Part shown: piece by piece, positions 1-5,901 of the stretch
Layout of the letters: every line of letters starts with the position of its first letter
Numbering within the stretch: position 1 is the first letter of the stretch
Assembly: GCA_007118765.1 (NCBI GenBank)
Contig: SKQZ01000066.1
Coordinates: 1-13,240, forward strand
Source: Candidatus Hydrogenedentota bacterium
GTDB taxonomy: Bacteria > Hydrogenedentota > Hydrogenedentia > Hydrogenedentales > CAITNO01
Length of the DNA: 13,240 bases
Direction of reading: 5' to 3'
The notes under the pieces: model-generated
What the model was told of the DNA's origin: nothing
Database searches by the model: none
Seen by the model: the letters and a program-made list of their open reading frames with translations, nothing else
Program-made: the position numbers and the translations under genes

Positions 1-67
1 CTGCGCAAAACACCTGCTCTGGCGCAATCTTCACAGTCTCATGACGAAACCTGATGAAATATCCGGG
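1..67 (+). mobile_element. MITE-like repeat, copy A (right end only; cut by window edge)
   Basis: These bases match, with about three mismatches, the last 67 bases of the 175-bp element seen complete at 5707-5881 and 9795-9969. The copy ends in the inverted terminal sequence (minus strand CCCGGATATTTCA) and is followed by CTAG at 68-71, a YTAR tetranucleotide like those flanking the other copies. The CTAG contains the TAG stop codon of the adjacent minus-strand gene, so the insertion boundary and the end of the reading frame coincide. The left part lies outside the window. No transposase is encoded, so movement would need one supplied in trans. Confidence 0.8.
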
Positions 68-1144
68 CTAGGCGGGCGTTTTGGCGACATCGGGATCAGC
101 GCCCGCGTTTCCGTTAACGAAGATATTCGATATGGCTTTCTTATAGGACGCCAAGTCCTTTGTTGTCTTCAAGGCGTTCATGCGATCGTGGTCGCCGTAG
201 CAAAACAAACGGTCACCCGATTGAAGAACATAGGTGTTTGGCATTTGCACAACGCTCTTGCCGTCTTCATGTTCAACACCGAAAACGGCAACGCCCTTGC
301 CTTCCAAATACAAGGTTTCAAGGGTTTGACCCACCAGCCACGAATCCGGGTCTATTGTTACTTCAAATATGCTGAAAGCCGTCTCTGAAATGTCATGGGC
401 CACCGCATGCTCCAGTTTTGCCGCCACTATCTGTTGGTGCTTGTCCCAGCCCTCGGGATCGTCGCGTTGCCTGTCGAGGCGTTCGATGCTCTCGCGCACG
501 CCATATACAATGAGCGTATCCGCGTTGCGAATGATGGCGCCGCCGATGGGCGCGCCCACGAACGTACCGTTGGCACGCTTAATGCCAAGGACGGTAACGC
601 CTACGTCGGCCAAGCGCAGCTGTGCCAGCGACCGCCCCTTTAACCAGTCCTCATCGCCCACTTCAATGGTGGTGATGTAGTAGCCCTCTTGCAAATGCAA
701 CAAGGCATGGTAGTCGTAGGCTTCCAGATTCGACACGCGCTTCAGCGTCCAGCTTATCAGGCGAAATAATTTGTCGTCAATCCACTTGCTCGAGCCGATG
801 GCCCATAGTATGCCCAAAACACCTACCACCATGAGGATTTTGCCTGTGGAAGGTATGGGCGATTCACCACCGAGAGAGCTTACTGCCGTCACAATTATGC
901 CCACAAAGCCGGCATTGCCCGCGAGCATCAGCAGCATGATAATACGGCGACGCACCGGGTGGTTGACCACACTTTCCGCTTCATTGGTGGTAAACCCCAC
1001 GGTGCAAAAGGCAGACCGGGACTGAAACCGGGCCATTTCGCGGGACATGCCGGTAAATGTCAGGGCAACCGTGGCGATGCGATTGACCAGGAGATTTACA
1101 CACAAGATTATAATGAGGACTATAATTGCCTGCACAAAGGTCAT
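68..1144 (-). CDS. Membrane protein with TrkH/Ktr-like pore segment and two RCK_C (TrkA_C) domains
   Basis: This 358-residue inner-membrane protein is probably a potassium-channel-type or other cation-handling protein. Hydrophobic segments lie at about residues 4-30, 68-91 and 102-118. Between the first two is SAFCTVGFTT (44-53), which resembles the filter loops of TrkH/KtrB-type transporters, followed by the conserved stretch NHPVRRRIIMLLM. Two RCK_C domains follow at about 154-222 and 257-326; such domains usually bind regulatory ligands in potassium channels. I see no Rossmann-type RCK_N (NAD-binding) domain. The ATG at 1144 has AAGGA upstream at a usable distance. The gene lies about 190 bp downstream of two small ORFs on the same strand and may share their promoter; a weaker TTGCTT-N17-TATTAC also lies in that gap. 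A 7-bp inverted repeat (1173-1194) sits in the leader. The TAG stop lies inside the CTAG flank of repeat copy A. The RCK_C assignment is firm; the transported ion is inferred. Confidence 0.85.
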   Translation of the reverse strand: MTFVQAIIVLIIILCVNLLVNRIATVALTFTGMSREMARFQSRSAFCTVGFTTNEAESVVNHPVRRRIIMLLMLAGNAGFVGIIVTAVSSLGGESPIPSTGKILMVVGVLGILWAIGSSKWIDDKLFRLISWTLKRVSNLEAYDYHALLHLQEGYYITTIEVGDEDWLKGRSLAQLRLADVGVTVLGIKRANGTFVGAPIGGAIIRNADTLIVYGVRESIERLDRQRDDPEGWDKHQQIVAAKLEHAVAHDISETAFSIFEVTIDPDSWLVGQTLETLYLEGKGVAVFGVEHEDGKSVVQMPNTYVLQSGDRLFCYGDHDRMNALKTTKDLASYKKAISNIFVNGNAGADPDVAKTPA

Positions 1145-1172
1145 GGTGGCCTATTCCTTGGAGCCCATGCCG

Positions 1173-1194
1173 GATGGCAGACTGGCATGCCATC
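1173..1194 (-). other. Perfect 7-bp inverted repeat in the leader of the RCK_C gene
   Basis: GATGGCA and TGCCATC flank an 8-base loop. In RNA read from the minus strand this would form a hairpin that ends about 29 bases before the ATG at 1144 and upstream of its ribosome binding site. There is no U-run, so it is not an intrinsic terminator. It could be an operator, a leader hairpin or chance. Confidence 0.3.
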
Positions 1195-1337
1195 GAATGG
1201 CGCAGGTCCGGCGTGTTCAATTGTGGTTGACGGCGCAACACAAAGAAAAACGCACACATCGCAAGGTATACGACATGCGCGTAATAATAAACTGTTTCAG
1301 GTTAAGCAAGCGGTTGGCATTGCGGTTGTTTGCCGTG

Positions 1338-1541
1338 TTAAAACGGGATGTCAATACCGCCATCCAAGCCGTCATCAATGTCCACTCCGGTACCCGGAAC
1401 AACTTTCCAGTGGCGTTGACGGTCCGCAAGCAGGAGCCGGTCGATAAAGGCGGTGGTGAACTCCAGCTTTACCTGGAAATTGCTGATCTGAGCTTGTTCC
1501 GGCGTTTTTGTCAACAGGTTAACATGTTTGAACGTACGCAT
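1338..1541 (-). CDS. Small protein, 67 aa, paralogous to its upstream neighbour
   Basis: I do not recognise a family. The protein starts MRTFKHVNLL, carries AQISNFQV at residues 17-24, and ends in an acidic, glycine-rich tail (DIDDGLDGGIDIPF). It starts 18 bases after the stop of the 42-residue ORF, and GGAGGGAG lies 9 bases before its ATG, a near-ideal ribosome binding site. An ungapped alignment with the neighbour from Pro14 gives the pattern P..[SA]Q[LI]SNFQV..[DE]F.....D[QR]L. The shared residues use different codons (the Ser is AGC here, TCG in the neighbour; Phe TTC/TTT; Val GTA/GTG), which points to conservation at the protein level. There is no signal peptide or clear membrane segment. 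The strong RBS, tight spacing and paralogy make it likely real. Its function is unknown. Confidence 0.65.
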   Translation of the reverse strand: MRTFKHVNLLTKTPEQAQISNFQVKLEFTTAFIDRLLLADRQRHWKVVPGTGVDIDDGLDGGIDIPF

Positions 1542-1559
1542 GGTCGTATACTCCCTCCA

Positions 1560-1688
1560 TTATCGCGTCAAAATGAAAATGAACTCAATCAGTTGGTCAA
1601 GCGTGTTCAGCAGGAAATCCTTGAACACCTGAAAATTCGACAACTGCGAGCGTTGCGGTTTACGTGTAATTGGCTTGTGGTGTTTCAT
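1560..1688 (-). CDS. Very small basic/hydrophobic protein, 42 aa, first gene of a small-ORF pair
   Basis: No family is recognised. The protein has a basic start (MKHHKPITRKPQR), the shared core SQLSNFQV (residues 14-21), and a C-terminal half rich in Leu, Ile and Phe that ends IFILTR. AGGAG lies 8 bases before the ATG. The ORF is too short for usual gene callers, but it is the first ORF after a good minus-strand promoter (1793-1821), with a leader of about 100 bases. The 67-aa paralogue follows after 18 bases, so the two are probably co-transcribed. The C-terminal half could form an amphipathic or membrane-associated helix, which would suit a peptide partner of the downstream membrane protein, but that is a guess. 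Confidence 0.6.
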   Translation of the reverse strand: MKHHKPITRKPQRSQLSNFQVFKDFLLNTLDQLIEFIFILTR

Positions 1689-1750
1689 GCTTGTTACTCC
1701 TGGCTGACTGTCGCGCCGTGCGCGTCATAATACAAAACACATCCTCAACA

Positions 1751-1759
1751 TGCTATAAT
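1751..1759 (+). promoter_or_regulatory. Extended -10 promoter element, plus strand
   Basis: TGCTATAAT is a perfect extended -10 (TGnTATAAT). The -35 region at the right distance (TACAAA) is poor. It would start plus-strand RNA at about 1766, face to face with the minus-strand promoter at 1793-1821, with no gene until 2105. It may give a non-coding or long-leader transcript, or be chance. Confidence 0.25.
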
Positions 1760-1792
1760 GCCGAGTTCGTATCGCCACCATTGTATACGGTA

Positions 1793-1821
1793 ATAATACC
1801 ATAAATGCAACTTTTTGTCAC
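1793..1821 (-). promoter_or_regulatory. Sigma70-type promoter for the small-ORF pair
   Basis: On the minus strand, GTGACA (1821-1816), a 17-base spacer and TATTAT (1798-1793) give five of six consensus matches in each hexamer with ideal spacing. Transcription would start near 1786, about 98 bases before the 42-aa ORF. The -10 lies within a GGTA/TACC short inverted repeat (1789-1800), next to the palindrome GTATAC, a possible operator. Confidence 0.55.
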
Positions 1822-2053
1822 ATATTTCTCCCCATCAATTTCACAGGCCGCCTTTTTTCACGGACTTACATGCAGGTCTTGGGGTTTATTGTTGACTATT
1901 GCGTGGGCCACAGGCAACTTTTTGCTCCCGCGGCCGGGGTGTTGGTTGTGCGTATGTTGCATTGTTACAAGTTTTTCTGTTTCAATTGTGCCGTGGGCTT
2001 ACTGAAAACACGCGGCGACGGCAGTCTCGTTGCGCGTTACCGCCATGCAGCCG
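1822..2053. other. Intergenic stretch without a supported gene
   Basis: Short plus-strand reading frames here (starting at 1805, 1870 and 1899) have no ribosome binding site, are Cys/Trp-rich and resemble nothing known. No RNA gene or strong hairpin was seen. The stretch separates the leftward small-ORF promoter from the rightward promoter of the DUF2294 gene. Confidence 0.5.
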
Positions 2054-2082
2054 TTGCCTTTTGAAGCGGCAGCTCGTATAAC
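2054..2082 (+). promoter_or_regulatory. Sigma70-type promoter for the DUF2294/MpsC-like gene
   Basis: TTGCCT (2054-2059), a 17-base spacer and TATAAC (2077-2082). The start point would be near 2089, leaving a leader of only about 16 bases that holds the TAGGA ribosome binding site. Confidence 0.55.
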
Positions 2083-2104
2083 GCATTTTTACTTAGGAAA
2101 CACT

Positions 2105-2473
2105 ATGAAAACAAAAGGCCAGTTGGAGGCCGAGATCAGCGACGCCATCGTCAAATTTGAACGCGAATACATGGGCCGCGGCCCGGAAGAGACCAAGACC
2201 CATATCCTGGACGATATAATTTTGGTGCGGTTGCGCGGCGTACTCACGCCCGCCGAGAAGAATCTTGCCTGCATGAAGGACAGCGCCACCGGCAGGGCGC
2301 TGGTCAAAAAGCTGCGCATCGAACTGCTGGAAGGCGGTCGCGCCACCCTTGAAGTAATTATCCACAAGATCACCGGACGTGACGTAGTAAGTCTGCATAC
2401 CGATGTAAGCACCAAGACGGGCGAGCGTGTTATTCTGTTTACCTTGGATAGCCCGCTGGATCCGCAAGCATAG
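2105..2473 (+). CDS. DUF2294 / MpsC-like (YbcI-type) small protein
   Basis: This 122-residue soluble protein belongs to the DUF2294 family (PF10057), recognised from the N-terminal pattern KGQLEAEISDAIVKFEREYMGRGPEETK, the segment DDIILVRLRGVLTPAEK, and the C-terminal block ITGRDVVSLHTDVSTKTGER. The family includes MpsC, encoded with the MpsAB cation/bicarbonate transport system in Staphylococcus aureus, and Bacillus YbcI. Its biochemical role is not settled, and no MpsA/B (DabAB-like) partner is visible here. The ATG at 2105 fits the family start, with AGGA six bases upstream; an in-frame ATG at 2030 would lie before the promoter -10 and is unlikely. The gene stands alone between its own promoter and that of the next gene. 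Confidence 0.85.
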   Translation: MKTKGQLEAEISDAIVKFEREYMGRGPEETKTHILDDIILVRLRGVLTPAEKNLACMKDSATGRALVKKLRIELLEGGRATLEVIIHKITGRDVVSLHTDVSTKTGERVILFTLDSPLDPQA

Positions 2474-2497
2474 GGAGGCAAGCAGGGCCGTGTTCTA

Positions 2498-2525
2498 TTG
2501 CAAACCCCGAGTCTGCCAGCATAAT
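2498..2525 (+). promoter_or_regulatory. Candidate promoter for the EEP-fold hydrolase gene
   Basis: TTGCAA (2498-2503), a 16-base spacer and CATAAT (2520-2525) lie in the 155-base gap between the two plus-strand genes. The leader would be about 97 bases. Read-through from the upstream gene is also possible, since no intrinsic terminator is seen between them. Confidence 0.4.
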
Positions 2526-2628
2526 AAAGAGGCACAAGTTGCACCCGAACTTTTTGCGCAGCAACCGGGGCATTATTGGAGAAGGGTAATGTGATGCGTG
2601 ATAACACCGGTTGCCTGGGAGTCGCTTC

Positions 2629-3585
2629 ATGAAACGACTGGCGAAGATAGCCTTGTTAATGGCTGTTCTCATTTCCTTGGTCTTTGCGGTTCTTGTGTTG
2701 GCGCTGTTGGCGTACAATACCCGCGTGGGTGTGGCCACGGACTTTTCCGACAGTGAATATCTGGCCACGCCGCCTGCGCCTTTTGAAGCGCCATTAACGT
2801 TGAAGCTTGTTACGTTTAATATCCAGGACTTGTGGGTGGTGGGGAAAGACCGTCCTGCACGGATGCGTCATATTGGCCGGGTGCTTACCGATTTGGACCC
2901 AGACATCGTAGGCTTCCAGGAATCGTTTATCACACGGGACCGTCAAATACTGTTTGATGCGCTTGCTGATTCGCGGCTTCAACATCATGTTTATTTTCCC
3001 AGCGGCCTTGTGGGCAGCGGCCTGCTCATGAGCAGCGCATGGCCCATTCGCGAAGCCTACTTCATGCGCTACCCTGAGTCCGGGCCTCCTCATCGTGTTT
3101 GGGAGGGGGACTTCTGGGCCGGCAAAGGGGTCTCGCTTGTGCGCATAGAAACACCTGAAGGCATGGTTGATGTATACAATACCCATGCGCAGGCCGGATA
3201 TGGGCGGCCCGATTACAGGGCGGTGCGCTACAGCCAGATGGAAGCGCTCGCAGCGTTCATCAATGCGTCCCGCACGGGCACGGCGCCGGCGTTCTTGGTA
3301 GGCGACATGAATTGTCGCATTGGCGACAAAGATTATGAAACGGCGGTGCGCGATGCAAACCTCAAACGTACCATGACGATTGAGAGTGGCATTGACCACA
3401 TTTTCGCGGTCCGCGATGCGGGGTACAGGTTTGAGACTCTGGATACGGAACGCATTTGGGAAACCATAACGGAAGGCGACCGTACATTTGATTTAAGCGA
3501 TCACGCGGGTTTCATGAGCACCATACGGATTACGCCTGATGACGATGACGGCTCGCCCCACGTCACAGAAGCAGCGTCCATGTAG
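2629..3585 (+). CDS. Membrane-anchored endonuclease/exonuclease/phosphatase (EEP) family hydrolase
   Basis: This 318-residue protein has an N-terminal hydrophobic anchor (about residues 5-28) and a single EEP domain on the outer side of the membrane. Metal-dependent EEP catalytic motifs appear in order: TFNIQDL (Asn64), DIVGFQES (Glu98), NTHAQAGY (His186), GDMNCRIGD (Asp226, Asn228), GIDHIF (Asp256, His257) and LSDHAGF (Asp291, His292). Members cleave phosphodiester or phosphomonoester bonds in nucleic acids, sphingomyelin or inositol phosphates. With its anchor and extracytoplasmic location, a lipid or extracellular nucleic acid substrate is more likely than cytoplasmic DNA repair; the exact substrate cannot be read. 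The ATG at 2629 has GGGAG seven bases upstream; an in-frame TTG at 2611 is less likely. The gene is convergent with the CLC gene (26-base gap). Confidence 0.85.
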   Translation: MKRLAKIALLMAVLISLVFAVLVLALLAYNTRVGVATDFSDSEYLATPPAPFEAPLTLKLVTFNIQDLWVVGKDRPARMRHIGRVLTDLDPDIVGFQESFITRDRQILFDALADSRLQHHVYFPSGLVGSGLLMSSAWPIREAYFMRYPESGPPHRVWEGDFWAGKGVSLVRIETPEGMVDVYNTHAQAGYGRPDYRAVRYSQMEALAAFINASRTGTAPAFLVGDMNCRIGDKDYETAVRDANLKRTMTIESGIDHIFAVRDAGYRFETLDTERIWETITEGDRTFDLSDHAGFMSTIRITPDDDDGSPHVTEAASM

Positions 3586-3611
3586 GGCGCCGCACCCCTG
3601 CCATTTCCAAG

Positions 3612-5630
3612 TTAGGTATGTTCGCGCAACCATTGCTGTATATGGGATTGTTCTTCTCGTGTCGTTAACAGCACCACCTCGTCACCGGGACGCAGTACCG
3701 TTGATCCGCGGGGTACAACGGTTTTTCCGCCGCGGCGTATGACTCCCAGCACACATTCAGGCGGAATCTGTGCGTCGCGCACATACACATCGGCCAACGG
3801 CGCGCCCGCACTGATTATCCCCGATTCGATCATCATGGCGGCCTGTCTGCTCATGTGTTGATAGTGTTCGGCCCGCGCCATCATCTCGTCGCTACGCTGT
3901 TGCGCATTTACGCAGGCGGCAATGATATTCTGCCGGTTTAACACGCCAATAATTTTCCCGGGTTGATGCGGATCTATGACGGGGATACGTCCGTATGCAT
4001 ACGCACCGAACTGTGAAAGGGCGTTGCTGAGCGATTGTTCCGGACGGCAAACGGCAACGGGTCGGGTATAGATATCGCGCACTTTGAGGTCTTCAGGCGA
4101 ACGAGTTAACAGTGCGTCCTCCACGTCGCGCGCCGTGACAATGCCCAGCAAAAGATCATCTTTTGCCACCACGGGAAACCCGTTTTCATGGGTGGCGGCC
4201 ATTTTCTTGATAAGCGCCGAAACAGGCATTTCCGGGGATACGCCGTCCACGGGTGTCATGGCCTCTTCCACTGTCACGGCGTCCATGAGGTTGACTTCCG
4301 GCGCGTCTGCGATGCGTATGCCGCGTTGCGTCAGTTTAATGGTATACATGGAGTCTTTGGAGATGCGCTGTGAAATAAAGGTGCCCATCACCGTAGCGCT
4401 CATCAACGGCACGATAATGAAGTAGTTGTCAGTCATCTCAATGAGTACGAGTATGCCCGTAATCGGCGCATGTGCCGCCGCTGCAAACAACACAGACATG
4501 CCTACCATGGAATAGGCGATGGGACTTGATACGGCGCCGGGCCACCATGCATTTAACGCTGATCCGTATGCGCCGCCAAGCATGGCGCCCATAAACAAAG
4601 ACGGCACGAACACGCCGCCGGAACCGCCCGAGCCGACGGTTAATGCAGTGCCCACCATTTTTGCGAAGCATAACAACAGCAACGTTATGCCCAGCAGATG
4701 GTTGTTCAGTGCCGCCTCAATGGTTTCATAACCCGATCCCATAATCTCGGGCGTCCAAATGGCAAGCAAACCGACGAGTGCGCCGCCGATGGCAGGTTTG
4801 ATGATCTCGGGCGCCCGCGCCTTTTCCGTAATATGTTCAACAAAGTGCAGACTGCGAATGAATGCGTGTGCGGCGAGAGCGGCGAGGGCGCCGAGGAGCA
4901 CGAAGAAGAACAAGTCCCACGGCCCGGCCAAACTGTAGTCTTGCAAGAGCGGCGCCCGCATATAGTCGCCCACATCGGCGAGCCAGCGCATCACCATGGT
5001 GGCGGATGCCGAACTGATGACCACCAGCCCGAAATAATGCACGGTAAACCGGCGTACAATAACCTCCAACGCAAAGATAACGCCGGCCATGGGAGCGTTA
5101 AAGGTGGCCGCAATGCCGCCCGCCGCGCCGCAGGCGACCGCAAGAACAACCATGCGGTCGGATAGGCGCAACCATTGCGCAATGGTGGAACCCAAGGCGG
5201 AACCGATGTAAACAATGGGTCCTTTGCGACCTGCGGAACCGCCTGCGCCAAGGGTGATGGCCACGGCAACAAACTTTACCAGCGCCACGCGTGCACGGAT
5301 ACGCCCGCCCTCGCGCGCCACCGCCAGCATCACCTCGGGGATGCCGTGTCCCTTGGTCTCCGGCGCGAGATAATGGGAGATAATGCCTACGAGCAAGCCG
5401 CCCAACGCCACCACCGGAATAGTCCACGCGTACCCAATCAGTCCGCTCAGCCAACCCCCCAAATAGCCTTGGAAAAGAAGTTGCATCCAGTCTATGGCGA
5501 GGCGCAATCCGATGGCGAGAAACCCCACTGCCATACCGATAACAGCCGCCAATAAAATGGGACCTGTCGTCTGCGATGTACGCAGCCGATTGGATACGTA
5601 GTTTCTGGTGTTTTCGACAGATTCAAACAT
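3612..5630 (-). CDS. CLC-family chloride channel/transporter with two CBS domains and C-terminal RCK_C
   Basis: This 672-residue inner-membrane protein has the CLC core at about residues 20-435, with the signatures GHGIPE (94-99), GSAGRKGPIV (131-140), FNAPMAGVIFALEV (177-190) and GGVFVP (338-343). CBS domains follow at about 452-508 and 515-572, and an RCK_C (TrkA_C-like) domain at about 603-668. CBS and RCK_C domains usually sense nucleotides or ligands and tune transport. The external gating glutamate of GREGP is Lys136 (codon AAA at 5225-5223), and the position of the internal proton-pathway glutamate of E. coli ClcA is Val190. On family knowledge, loss of both disfavours coupled Cl-/H+ exchange and suggests an uncoupled pore or altered anion handling. 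The ATG at 5630 has GAAGG six bases upstream. It stands alone, with repeat copy B upstream. Family assignment is firm; transport mode is inferred. Confidence 0.92.
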   Translation of the reverse strand: MFESVENTRNYVSNRLRTSQTTGPILLAAVIGMAVGFLAIGLRLAIDWMQLLFQGYLGGWLSGLIGYAWTIPVVALGGLLVGIISHYLAPETKGHGIPEVMLAVAREGGRIRARVALVKFVAVAITLGAGGSAGRKGPIVYIGSALGSTIAQWLRLSDRMVVLAVACGAAGGIAATFNAPMAGVIFALEVIVRRFTVHYFGLVVISSASATMVMRWLADVGDYMRAPLLQDYSLAGPWDLFFFVLLGALAALAAHAFIRSLHFVEHITEKARAPEIIKPAIGGALVGLLAIWTPEIMGSGYETIEAALNNHLLGITLLLLCFAKMVGTALTVGSGGSGGVFVPSLFMGAMLGGAYGSALNAWWPGAVSSPIAYSMVGMSVLFAAAAHAPITGILVLIEMTDNYFIIVPLMSATVMGTFISQRISKDSMYTIKLTQRGIRIADAPEVNLMDAVTVEEAMTPVDGVSPEMPVSALIKKMAATHENGFPVVAKDDLLLGIVTARDVEDALLTRSPEDLKVRDIYTRPVAVCRPEQSLSNALSQFGAYAYGRIPVIDPHQPGKIIGVLNRQNIIAACVNAQQRSDEMMARAEHYQHMSRQAAMMIESGIISAGAPLADVYVRDAQIPPECVLGVIRRGGKTVVPRGSTVLRPGDEVVLLTTREEQSHIQQWLREHT

Positions 5631-5702
5631 ACGTTACCTTCAGGCCAAACAGCATGTTAGCACTGCTGCAGGGTCATCCGACGGTTTTCGCAAAGCGCCC
5701 TG

Positions 5703-5885
5703 CTAGCCCGCATATTTCACAATATTTCTGTTGTGCCTGCGAATCTTACACCATATCAGGCACTTTGCTTGCCCGCCGACTTCGACGTGTCTTAACACGC
5801 TGTCAGCCGGCGGCCTGCGCAAAGCACCTACTCTGGCGCAATCTTCACAGGCTCACGACGAAACCTGATGAAATATCCGGGTTAA
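5703..5885 (+). mobile_element. MITE-like repeat, copy B (175-bp element plus YTAR flanks)
   Basis: The element runs 5707-5881. Its left end CCCGCATATTTCA and right end (minus strand CCCGGATATTTCA) form 13-bp inverted repeats with one mismatch. The flanks are CTAG (5703-5706) and TTAA (5882-5885): both fit YTAR but are not identical, so this is not a clean target duplication. It has the same length as copy C, with 11 mismatches counted by eye. It contains a GTGCCTG/CAGGCAC hairpin (5733-5763), a larger central hairpin (about 5773-5813, closed by CGTGT/ACACG round the loop CTTA), and TGCGC/GCGCA further right. It begins 16 bases after the carB stop and lies upstream of the CLC gene. It has no coding capacity of its own. 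Confidence 0.85.
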
Positions 5886-5901
5886 AGCACACGCCCGCTT
5901 A

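Noticed and set aside
41..388. Short plus-strand peptides ending TKPDEISGL in all repeat copies
   Set aside because: They arise from translation of the mobile repeat's right end fused to flanking DNA. They are likely annotation artefacts, not proteins.
1047..1730. Plus-strand reading frame of 227 codons
   Set aside because: It overlaps the RCK_C gene start and both small ORFs on the other strand, lacks a ribosome binding site and resembles no family. The minus-strand ORFs have strong RBS and paralogy.
3586..3611. Possible bidirectional terminator between the EEP and CLC genes
   Set aside because: The 26-base convergent gap contains no convincing stem followed by a T-run.
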